In this document: piece after piece, positions 12,572 through 18,461 of the stretch | Layout: each line of letters opens with the position of its first letter | Position numbering within the stretch: the first letter of the stretch is position 1 | Source of the DNA: a virus | Reading direction: 5' to 3' (one strand) | IMG/VR virus record: IMGVR_UViG_3300031857_001607 | Span: 1 to 21,575 of that record | Length of the DNA stretch: 21,575 bases | Program-made: the position numbers and the translations under genes | The notes under the pieces: model-generated | Database searches by the model: none | What the model saw: the letters and a program-made list of their open reading frames with translations, nothing else | Told to the model about the DNA's origin: nothing

Positions 12572-13002
12572 TAGTACCAGCCGTGTTTTTTGTGGAACTT
12601 TAGCGCCTTGGTAGGTGTACCGTAGCGATGCTTGATATATTTCAACCCCAAGTCAATCTGCTTTATCAATGGAGTCTTTGGATCCATTTTGAGTAGTTGA
12701 GGTATGCCATAGGCAGTAGAGCGAGGATTGTCTGCTGTGTAATCCCAGCGTGACTCGATGTACCATAGTTCATCTAAAGCCTTCCATTCCTTAACACTCT
12801 TAAACTGTGCCATGACCTTCATTCTGCCAACTTCTCTTGCTATCTTCTTCATCTCTCTCATCGCTGGGTTAGCGCACCGATAGACGATCTCTTCTTCAAT
12901 CTGAATAATCTTCTTTTGTAAAGTAAGAGCACCCACAGTATGGGGCAGTGTACCCACAAAGACCACAAAAATCATCAAGAATATGTATGTTCTTAGTTTC
13001 AT
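12571..13002 (-). CDS. Secreted transglycosylase-like (SLT) protein
   Basis: The 143-aa product begins with a signal peptide or anchor (MKLRTYIFLMIFVVFVGTL, cleavage possible after VGA at 25). It ends in a lytic-transglycosylase-like domain: EWKALDELWYIESRW with the putative catalytic E83, NPRSTAYGIPQ, and a C-terminal QIDLGLKYIKHRYGTP...HGWY. These motifs match short actinobacterial transglycosylase domains acting on peptidoglycan. A leader-bearing muralytic protein within the replication operon is unexpected. Possible roles are local wall opening, superinfection effects or late lysis help. It is not the main endolysin, which is at 16019. Confidence 0.75.
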   Translation of the reverse strand: MKLRTYIFLMIFVVFVGTLPHTVGALTLQKKIIQIEEEIVYRCANPAMREMKKIAREVGRMKVMAQFKSVKEWKALDELWYIESRWDYTADNPRSTAYGIPQLLKMDPKTPLIKQIDLGLKYIKHRYGTPTKALKFHKKHGWY

Positions 13003-13004
13003 CT

Positions 13005-13205
13005 TTACTCCTCAGTTGGGGCAGTTGCCTGTGTTCCACAGTCAGCGCACTCCATATCTAGAAAGTACATTCCTATCGTACCATCTGCTTCAAATGTTAC
13101 TTTAAGATTCCAAACGAAACACCCACATACGCATACAGTGGTGGGTTCACCTCTGATATCCATAGCCCTTGAGTAGTCAGGTTTCAAATCATTGATGTGC
13201 TTCAT
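13005..13205 (-). CDS. Small zinc-ribbon protein, 66 aa
   Basis: The 66-aa product has CVCGC (25-29) and CADCG (53-57) about 25 residues apart with beta-strand-like sequence between, the layout of a zinc ribbon. ATG 13205 overlaps the stop of the ATPase gene by 4 nt. No specific family is recognised; it could aid nucleic-acid binding in the replication complex. Confidence 0.65.
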   Translation of the reverse strand: MKHINDLKPDYSRAMDIRGEPTTVCVCGCFVWNLKVTFEADGTIGMYFLDMECADCGTQATAPTEE

Positions 13206-13993
13206 TGTACCCGTTCAGGTATGTCTGAGACATCCATAAATTCGGGATTGAACTGCAACCAAAAAGCCGTATCCCCAGTTGGATCTGCCTTACCATAGCG
13301 GTTCTTAACGGGTGCTACCGCTAGGTAGCCTGGTGCGTTAGTTCCCACTGTACAGATAAGCGCAGGCAACTGTGCCACCATGCCCTGCAAAGCAGAGCGA
13401 GGTTGGCATGGGTTCCCCGTATACGACTCTTTGGTATGATGCAGTATCAATACCGCAGCGTTGGTATCTCTTGCGAGATATTTCAACTCTTTGATTGTAG
13501 AGCGCATGTTCGCAAACTCTTCTCCCCCATCATTGGAGATATCCATAAGGTTATCAACAACGATAAGAGTCGGCGAACAGCCCCACAATTCCTCGAATGC
13601 TTCTACCTCTTGATCGAGATCTGCCAGCGTAGGTGCTGACTCAAACGACCAGAAGATATGCCCCGAGGAATCATTAATTGTTTTACGACTACCCTCAATA
13701 TCTTCGTTGAGCATGTGCTCAGCATCAGACTGGGACTTGCTGGTAATCATAGATAGCAGACGCATAGCCATTGTGTGAGCGTTTGTGTCGGCTGATACAT
13801 ACAAGGTAGGAACTTTAGCCCGTAGCGCAATAGCCAAGGCCAGTGTCGACTTACCAGCACCAGGAGTGCCAGCAATCATCGAAACTTCGGATCGGCGAAT
13901 AACTACTTTGTTGGCATCAAACGTGCGAAACACTGATGGTAATGGTTCTCCACCAATGTCTTTTCCACCAACTGCACGGGCTAGGGTTCTCAT
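13202..13993 (-). CDS. RecA/DnaB-like ATPase, probable replicative helicase
   Basis: The 263-aa product is a RecA-fold ATPase: Walker A GTPGAGKST (42-50), Walker B LIVVDN (143-148) and the sensor segment LILHHTKES (182-190). It lacks the N-terminal domain of full DnaB, so it resembles the short DnaB C-terminal or RepA-type helicases of phages. As the only helicase-like gene beside primase and nucleases it most likely drives fork unwinding; a recombinase or loader is possible. Confidence 0.78.
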   Translation of the reverse strand: MRTLARAVGGKDIGGEPLPSVFRTFDANKVVIRRSEVSMIAGTPGAGKSTLALAIALRAKVPTLYVSADTNAHTMAMRLLSMITSKSQSDAEHMLNEDIEGSRKTINDSSGHIFWSFESAPTLADLDQEVEAFEELWGCSPTLIVVDNLMDISNDGGEEFANMRSTIKELKYLARDTNAAVLILHHTKESYTGNPCQPRSALQGMVAQLPALICTVGTNAPGYLAVAPVKNRYGKADPTGDTAFWLQFNPEFMDVSDIPERVQ

Positions 13994-13996
13994 AAC

Positions 13997-14422
13997 TTAG
14001 AATGTACTCCATTCAGAATCGTGTCGGCGTACCCATACTGGTTCGCACTGATCTGGTGTTCCTTTAGGTGAAGGACACATGTATGCCTTCCATGGACCCT
14101 TTGCACCTGCACCTGTTCGCTTGGTCATTACACCATGTGAGCAGGTCTTAGATGATGGTCCAAGATTACCTTGAGGTGTTACTGGATGTGCAGTGTGAAC
14201 TGCCTCAGCGCCTGGAAAGGCTGCTGCGATGTTCTGAACTGCCTGAACACCATTGGTTGGTGCTCCTGTTAGAGACTGTGCCATTACCTTGAGTACATCC
14301 TGTGACTCTTCGATACCAACAGCACTCTCTAGTGCTTCACAGAAACCAGCGTAGGTCTCTGAGGCTACCACGAAGATACGTCCATCGGGTAGTTTACTGC
14401 TGACTTGGAAGTTTCCAGTCAT
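13997..14422 (-). CDS. Unknown 141-aa protein with C-terminal zinc motif
   Basis: No family is firmly recognised. Residues 1-60 look globular (FQVSSKLPDGRIFVVA, then a helical stretch). Residues 61-90 are Ala/Pro/Gly-rich and probably flexible. The C-terminal part has a Cys-His pattern (KTCSHGVM, MCPSPKGTPDQC) followed by VWVRRHD. The layout suggests a single-stranded DNA binding accessory protein beside the Cas4-like nuclease, but there is no direct proof. It overlaps the nuclease gene by 4 nt. Confidence 0.6.
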   Translation of the reverse strand: MTGNFQVSSKLPDGRIFVVASETYAGFCEALESAVGIEESQDVLKVMAQSLTGAPTNGVQAVQNIAAAFPGAEAVHTAHPVTPQGNLGPSSKTCSHGVMTKRTGAGAKGPWKAYMCPSPKGTPDQCEPVWVRRHDSEWSTF

Positions 14423-15174
14423 TTGTTATCTCCTTTTTTTGTTGAGTGAAGAAACTTGCATGAGGATATCACACCACATCTGCCACAGTTTGAGAAGTTG
14501 GGCAGGAAGACTGTGTTCTTTCGAGCAGTGTCGAACATATTGAGTATGTCCTCGACTCGCTCAGCATGTAAAAATTCTAGGTTCCATTGTGAAACTGTAC
14601 CAGTACGTGCATCCCAGAAACCTGCCCTATCGACAGTAATCCCATGCTTACCCAATGCCCATGCATACACTGCAAGTTGCAAAGGATGCTTCTGGGATGA
14701 CGCACCAGTCTTGATGTCGATGAGTACCCTATTCCCATCGAAATCGGTCATGACTCTATCAATTGCCATCTTGACGATGGTATCCTCGATAGGAATCTCA
14801 TACTGCTTTTCGATAAAATCTTCATAGACATTCCAGCCATTGTTGCGGAACTTGATCCACTTCTCAAGCATCCAGATGCCTTCGCCATACCACCACGACA
14901 TGTCCTCACGTTTGGCATACTGCCATGTGCTCATGTCTCCGTGGAGTTCTTCATCTTCCTTGACTTGTTCAAACCAGACATTATTCCAGATGGTTTCGGG
15001 ATCTCCGCCTTCGAGATCGTAAATTTCGGTAGCCTTATGTACGGCTGTACCACCAGTGAACCAGACGGCATGTGCTTCTTGCACACCCTCGACTTTGGTG
15101 AGGTAGTACTTCCAACCACATTCTTGCCAAGTGGTTAGTGATGAATAGGAAATATGCTTTGGTAAATCGCTCAT
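14419..15174 (-). CDS. Cas4/RecB-like exonuclease with Fe-S cluster cysteines
   Basis: The 251-aa product follows the RecB/AddB/Cas4 pattern. C19 at the N-terminus pairs with C230, C233 and C239 at the C-terminus (CGRCGVISSC), ligands for a 4Fe-4S cluster that clamps the fold. Active-site residues are H46 (GTAVHKATE), D139 (AIDR), D153-x-K155 (LIDIKTG) and the QLAVYAW motif (166-172). Such enzymes resect DNA ends with phage recombination or annealing proteins. No CRISPR genes are nearby, so a recombination role is more likely. It is the first gene of the leftward early operon, and its start lies only 6 nt after a TATAGT box, consistent with a leaderless mRNA. Confidence 0.85.
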   Translation of the reverse strand: MSDLPKHISYSSLTTWQECGWKYYLTKVEGVQEAHAVWFTGGTAVHKATEIYDLEGGDPETIWNNVWFEQVKEDEELHGDMSTWQYAKREDMSWWYGEGIWMLEKWIKFRNNGWNVYEDFIEKQYEIPIEDTIVKMAIDRVMTDFDGNRVLIDIKTGASSQKHPLQLAVYAWALGKHGITVDRAGFWDARTGTVSQWNLEFLHAERVEDILNMFDTARKNTVFLPNFSNCGRCGVISSCKFLHSTKKGDNK

Positions 15175-15180
15175 AGAAGT

Positions 15181-15186
15181 ACTATA
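15181..15186 (-). promoter_or_regulatory. -10 box for leftward early operon, leaderless type
   Basis: TATAGT on the minus strand ends 6 nt before the ATG at 15174, which puts transcription start at or next to the start codon. Leaderless mRNAs of this form are common in Actinobacteria. No ribosome site is present, in line with this. A clear -35 box is not visible. Confidence 0.5.
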
Positions 15187-15300
15187 CCAGACGATTATGT
15201 TTTAGGAAGATTGAACCCTCCACGAAGTCAATCGCGTCGTCGATATCCGATTCGATGTCTATCCAGAGTTCTGATGAACTCCCGAGTACGTTACATCTCC

Positions 15301-15341
15301 GCATTTCTAAATCCCTGCCTGAGTCCTGAATTTAAGAAATG
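15301..15341. other. Long stem-loop next to C6TAC6A7 tract
   Basis: GCATTTCT-AAAT (15301-15312) pairs with ATTTAAGAAATGC (15329-15341), 12 bp with one bulged base, around a 16-nt loop. Two C6 runs separated by TA and an A7 run follow at once (15342-15362); their minus strand has two G6 runs that could form a G-quadruplex. It may be an operator, origin element or attenuator; function is unknown. Confidence 0.4.
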
Positions 15342-15458
15342 CCCCCCTACCCCCCAAAAAAATTGGTGGTTCAGGGAGGCGATGAACTAGGCTTTGCCGT
15401 CGTCCGTCATTTGAAGTTTCTGCCCCACGGTTGCCCGCCCACGAAGGATATCATGTGA

Positions 15459-15464
15459 TATGAT
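15459..15464 (+). promoter_or_regulatory. -10 box for rightward zinc-protein pair, leaderless type
   Basis: TATGAT ends 7 nt before the ATG at 15472, again placing transcription start at the start codon. It overlaps a small palindrome (ATATCATGTGATAT, 15448-15461), which may be an operator. Confidence 0.5.
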
Positions 15465-15471
15465 CTTCCGC

Positions 15472-15585
15472 ATGATAGAGATAACCCTATGTGATGAGTG
15501 TCGCAAAACGATCAACACCGAGAATGATACCTTTGTGATTGTCGACAAAGTATATTACTGCTACGACTGCTGGAGGAATGTCTGA
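15472..15585 (+). CDS. Tiny zinc-binding protein, 37 aa
   Basis: The 37-aa product has CDEC (7-10) and CYDC (30-33), a full zinc-ribbon set in a minimal chain (MIEITLCDECRKTIN start). Its stop overlaps the next start by one base (TGATG), and it is preceded by a TATGAT box with no ribosome site, fitting a leaderless start. No specific family is known. Confidence 0.6.
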   Translation: MIEITLCDECRKTINTENDTFVIVDKVYYCYDCWRNV

Positions 15586-15752
15586 TGCCCACATACGACT
15601 ACGAATGCCCTGGGGATGGGGAAGTCATAGAGTTCACCCTACCCTTCGACCATGAACCCCCTCTATGCGCCTGTGGTGACGTTATGAGGCGTGTTTTCAA
15701 CCCTGTGCCAGTCAAGTTTAACGGCCCAGGATTCTATTCTACAGGTGGATAG
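15585..15752 (+). CDS. FmdB-type zinc-ribbon protein, 55 aa
   Basis: The 55-aa product begins MPTYDYECPGDGE and has a second pair, CACGD (28-32), then MRRVF and a final VKFNGPGFYSTGG. This start, the zinc ribbon and the NGPGFY ending are hallmarks of FmdB-family regulatory zinc ribbons, found in bacteria and many actinophages, whose biochemical role is not established. GGAGG lies 9 nt upstream. Confidence 0.82.
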   Translation: MPTYDYECPGDGEVIEFTLPFDHEPPLCACGDVMRRVFNPVPVKFNGPGFYSTGG

Positions 15753-15759
15753 AGACGAC

Positions 15760-15797
15760 AAAAAGCCCCCCACCAGAGGTTAGTCTGATGAGGGGCT
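15760..15797 (-). terminator. Intrinsic terminator of the leftward late block
   Basis: Read leftward, a 14-bp stem with two G-T pairs (arms 15784-15797 and 15764-15777, loop 6 nt) is followed by a five-T tract. It lies 22 nt after the last lysis-block stop (15819). On the plus strand the G-T pairs become mismatches and the following T-tract is poor, so its main action is leftward. Confidence 0.82.
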
Positions 15798-15818
15798 GAT
15801 TGTTGAGAGCAGGCTAGG

Positions 15819-16010
15819 TTACTTAGAACCCTTGCCGAACTCTGGGGACTTAGGATCGAGAGCCTTCCACACAGGTGCGATGAAGGCTGAGACGAAGGCA
15901 TAAGCCAAAGTCTTTGGGTCAGTTACACCTGACATGTAAAGCGCTGTGACTGCAGGAACTGCAGCACGTGCATATGTCGTTACGATTGCAACGAGTTTAT
16001 CTTTTGTCAT
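15819..16010 (-). CDS. Holin-like small membrane protein, 63 aa
   Basis: The 63-aa product has a hydrophobic, alanine-rich body (about 8-48, AVPAVTALYMSG, then LAYAFVSAFIAPVWKAL) with a polar, basic C-terminus (DPKSPEFGKGSK), the pattern of small class II/III holins. AAGGAG precedes ATG 16010. It is the last gene of the late block, right after the endolysin, and a terminator follows. A holin or antiholin role is inferred from topology and position. Confidence 0.6.
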   Translation of the reverse strand: MTKDKLVAIVTTYARAAVPAVTALYMSGVTDPKTLAYAFVSAFIAPVWKALDPKSPEFGKGSK

Positions 16011-16018
16011 GTTTCTCC

Positions 16019-16528
16019 TTATGACTTGAATACTGGCTTACCAAAACCGACGACAGACACGACCTGTGACTTGCGGAGTTTGGAGCCATTCTTCTTCTTG
16101 TAGGCGCGTACCTTGAGGCATACTTGCCCTCCGTTACGCTGGTCGCCCTTCTTATCTGGGGCTGTGTTGCCTTCGATACAGGTGACTGTGCCATCGCCGT
16201 TATCTTTAACGACAATGCCAACGTGAGAGATGCGGTCTACTCCATCGTTTGGGAAGTCAAAGAACACGATATCTCCTGGTAGAGGAATTGCTTCCTCAGC
16301 CTTTTCCCACTGGTTCTTCTTCATAAACGCGGTAGCACCTGCAACTGTTGATACGCAATTAGGGATCTTAAGACCCACTTCGTTGGCACACCAGTTTACA
16401 AATGAGCCACACCAAGGCAAGAAGTTCGCCTTAGTGAAAGCACCGTACTTGGTTTCGTTGTCCTTAGGACCTTCGATCACACCGATTTCGCCTCTGGCTA
16501 CTTCGATGAAATTTAGACGTTGACCCAT
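16019..16528 (-). CDS. CHAP-domain endolysin
   Basis: The 169-aa product is a CHAP amidase/endopeptidase that cuts peptidoglycan peptides. Visible active-site elements are C40 in LPWCGSFVNWC, H102 in RISHVGIVV and the downstream CIEGNT (117-122). LPGDIVFFDF (83-92) is also typical of the fold. No signal peptide is present, so release needs a holin, and two or three holin-like genes flank it. There is no separate cell-wall binding domain; the basic C-terminal 40 residues may take that role. ATG 16528 shares bases with the previous stop (TAATG). Confidence 0.88.
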   Translation of the reverse strand: MGQRLNFIEVARGEIGVIEGPKDNETKYGAFTKANFLPWCGSFVNWCANEVGLKIPNCVSTVAGATAFMKKNQWEKAEEAIPLPGDIVFFDFPNDGVDRISHVGIVVKDNGDGTVTCIEGNTAPDKKGDQRNGGQVCLKVRAYKKKNGSKLRKSQVVSVVGFGKPVFKS

Positions 16529-16770
16529 TATTCACTCGCTTTCTTATCAACCTTAGCAAAGGCTGCGTTGATTTCTTCTGAGGTGAGGCTTCCATCTGCT
16601 AGGTAGAAACGGGCAAGGGCTTCAAGCACACGTGCTGCTCCCAAGGCTCCAGCAAGCGTTGCTGCCTGCCATACTTCAATCCCAACCAATGATCCAGCAC
16701 CGATAACTCCGAGAGATTCTGCTGCAATTACCGCAAAGATTCTCATCATTACGTTCTTAAATGTATCCAT
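16528..16770 (-). CDS. Holin-like membrane protein, 80 aa
   Basis: The 80-aa product has hydrophobic segments at about 10-33 (IFAVIAAESLGVIGAGSLVGI) and 35-52 (AATLAGALGAARVLEAL), then a polar tail (GSLTSEEINAAFAKVDKKASE). It lies just upstream of the endolysin and is coupled on both sides by TAATG overlaps. Two-segment topology and position suit a holin. The second segment is only moderately hydrophobic, so one membrane pass is also possible. Confidence 0.6.
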   Translation of the reverse strand: MDTFKNVMMRIFAVIAAESLGVIGAGSLVGIEVWQAATLAGALGAARVLEALARFYLADGSLTSEEINAAFAKVDKKASE

Positions 16771-16940
16771 TATTCATCCTTCATGTTTCTGATATTGAGA
16801 GTTACTGCCCAGACAACCAACGTTACGATGATTGCATAACCAACTACGGTCTTGGCAGAACCTTCTAGAACTACCCAGGCGGTGAACATGCCTAGGAGAG
16901 TCCAGAGTTGGTTAAAAAAGTCTGAGAACCATTTCTTCAT
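16770..16940 (-). CDS. Small membrane protein, 56 aa, holin-like
   Basis: ATG 16940 shares bases with the stop of the proline-rich gene. The 56-aa product starts [13 protein letters not shown] and has two hydrophobic stretches (about 11-26 and 31-50, VVGYAIIVTLVVWAVTL), with a charged C-terminus (RNMKDE). It is one of three small membrane proteins around the endolysin; which is holin and which antiholin cannot be told. Confidence 0.6.
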   Translation of the reverse strand: MKKWFSDFFNQLWTLLGMFTAWVVLEGSAKTVVGYAIIVTLVVWAVTLNIRNMKDE

Positions 16941-18301
16941 TAGGGATTCCTTCTATATGCGGCTAGAGAGGCAGCGGCTGCTGCATGGGTGGCTATGTTG
17001 CCAGCGATAACTGCTGCAATCACAACCTTTTCTGATTGTTCTCTGACCTCAGGAGACATGTCAGCACCGATATTTGATAGGGCGGTGAGGACTTGGCCTG
17101 GGTCTGTAAATAGTTCTGCAAAGAGTTCTGCAGGGTTTTCTAAGAGGGTTAAGGCTATGACTACCTCAGCCGTAAGAACGACGCCGTTAGGCAGTTCTAC
17201 GGGCGTGTCAGGGGGCAACACGCTGAGGTCTGTCGACTCACTAAGAACCACAACTTCTGGTACAGTAGGCTCAGGTGTTTCTATAGGAGGCTCAGGTTGC
17301 ATAGGTTCAGGCTCAAGTGGCTCTGGTTCGTCAACGATCTCAGGCTCCGTGATTTCAGGTTCCTCAACAGGCTCTTCTGGCTCAAGAGGAATCTTAGGCT
17401 CTACGACCTCTGGTTCATCTACTGGTTCGTCGGTGTCAGGCTCTGGCTCTTCAGGAACTTCAGGAGTGGGTTCTGGTTCAGGTTCAGGTTCTGGCTCTGG
17501 AGTAGGTTCAGGTAATGGCTCGGGTTCTGGCTCTGGTTGAGGTTGTGGCTCAGGCTCTGGTCTTGGCGGCGATACCACTATTGGCTCTGGTTGTACTATT
17601 GGCGTTGGCTCGGGAAGAGGAGTAACAACAGGTGTTGGAATTGATTCTGCTGTTTGGGTATCTACCGTTGATGTCTCTACTGGTAGTACAGGAGTTACAG
17701 ATTCGGAAGTTGTTGTCCCAGAGTCAGAAGCCGAAACGGTCTGCGAGTCAGATGAATCATTCTGACCAGTTGATGATTCTGAAACTGGCGTTGAAGAAGT
17801 CTGAGTCTCAGGTACAGAAACTACAGTCTGAGAATCTTCTGTTGAAGGACTCGGAGAGGGACTTGGTTGAGGCGAGGGAGCAGTTGAAGTATCTGACTCA
17901 ACAGTTTGAGTCTCAGAATTTACAGTTTGAGTTTCAGAGACAACGGTTCCAGTCTCAGAACTGGGACTTGCAGCAGGGGTAGGGACTACACCATTATAGT
18001 AACGAAGAGTGTTATCAGAAAGACTGTCACTAATATAAACAGTGAATCGTCCACTGTAACCTCCCTCACAATACAGTCTGGGAATACTACCCTTACCATT
18101 AAAAAAACTATTACTATTATCCCAGCCAATAGTAGAAGTTCTGCTCTCGCTACCGTCGGGAGTACCGCAAGTAACTAATGCATTATAGACCATTACGGCC
18201 TGTGATGATGCTGGGAATAGATAAGATGTGCCTATAACTAGGAGAATAATTCCTAGTCTACTTGCTGTCCTTCTCGCAGAGGAGGAGATATATTTGGTCA
18301 A
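16940..18301 (-). CDS. Signal-peptide protein with Pro/Glu-rich rod and C-terminal anchor
   Basis: The 453-aa product has an N-terminal signal (16-35, [19 protein letters not shown]), a small globular part with two cysteines (C45, C78), an S/T/Q-rich stalk with SETQTV repeats (116-225), a long PEPEP-type rod (226-347), a short conserved-looking part ([20 protein letters not shown]) and a hydrophobic C-terminal stretch (426-448) followed by RRNP. This is the layout of a wall-spanning surface protein of a Gram-positive cell rather than a virion part. TTG 18301 is chosen as start since no ATG precedes the signal; it overlaps the previous gene by 44 nt. It stands in the lysis block. A role in lysis or surface change during infection is inferred. 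Confidence 0.72.
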   Translation of the reverse strand: MTKYISSSARRTASRLGIILLVIGTSYLFPASSQAVMVYNALVTCGTPDGSESRTSTIGWDNSNSFFNGKGSIPRLYCEGGYSGRFTVYISDSLSDNTLRYYNGVVPTPAASPSSETGTVVSETQTVNSETQTVESDTSTAPSPQPSPSPSPSTEDSQTVVSVPETQTSSTPVSESSTGQNDSSDSQTVSASDSGTTTSESVTPVLPVETSTVDTQTAESIPTPVVTPLPEPTPIVQPEPIVVSPPRPEPEPQPQPEPEPEPLPEPTPEPEPEPEPEPTPEVPEEPEPDTDEPVDEPEVVEPKIPLEPEEPVEEPEITEPEIVDEPEPLEPEPMQPEPPIETPEPTVPEVVVLSESTDLSVLPPDTPVELPNGVVLTAEVVIALTLLENPAELFAELFTDPGQVLTALSNIGADMSPEVREQSEKVVIAAVIAGNIATHAAAAASLAAYRRNP

Positions 18302-18461
18302 CGCGTGTTTCCAATCGGTTCACTTGATCTTTGACAGAACTACCCCCATTTGGCTTTAATTCTGATAGATAGTGCTTAACTAACCATCGAACAAAACCTG
18401 TAAACCCTGCAAGCAGAGTCATCAGCGCTACGAAAAAACCAGCCCACTCAGTAACTGTCAT
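18258..18461 (-). CDS. Small membrane protein with coiled-coil tail, 67 aa
   Basis: The 67-aa product has one hydrophobic segment (about 6-30, [23 protein letters not shown]) and a C-terminal heptad-like stretch ([19 protein letters not shown]). This resembles XhlA-type and other lysis-linked membrane proteins of phages. Its ATG overlaps the stop of the tail gene (ATGA). It may serve as holin partner; exact role unknown. Confidence 0.6.
   Translation of the reverse strand: MTVTEWAGFFVALMTLLAGFTGFVRWLVKHYLSELKPNGGSSVKDQVNRLETRVDQIYLLLCEKDSK

Larger units (their letters stand above)
15175..15471. other. Divergent promoter region
   Basis: About 300 bp separate the leftward early operon from the rightward zinc-protein pair. 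It contains a TATAGT box for leftward reading (15181-15186), a TATGAT box for rightward reading (15459-15464), a long imperfect stem-loop (15301-15341) and a skewed tract C6-TA-C6-A7 (15342-15362). No open frame of substance is seen. A control region or origin is possible. Confidence 0.55.

Noticed and set aside
16989-17540. 183-codon Ser/Gly-rich frame on the plus strand
   Set aside because: It is the antisense of the Pro/Glu-rich rod gene; its SGSGS composition is a mirror of PEPEP codons.
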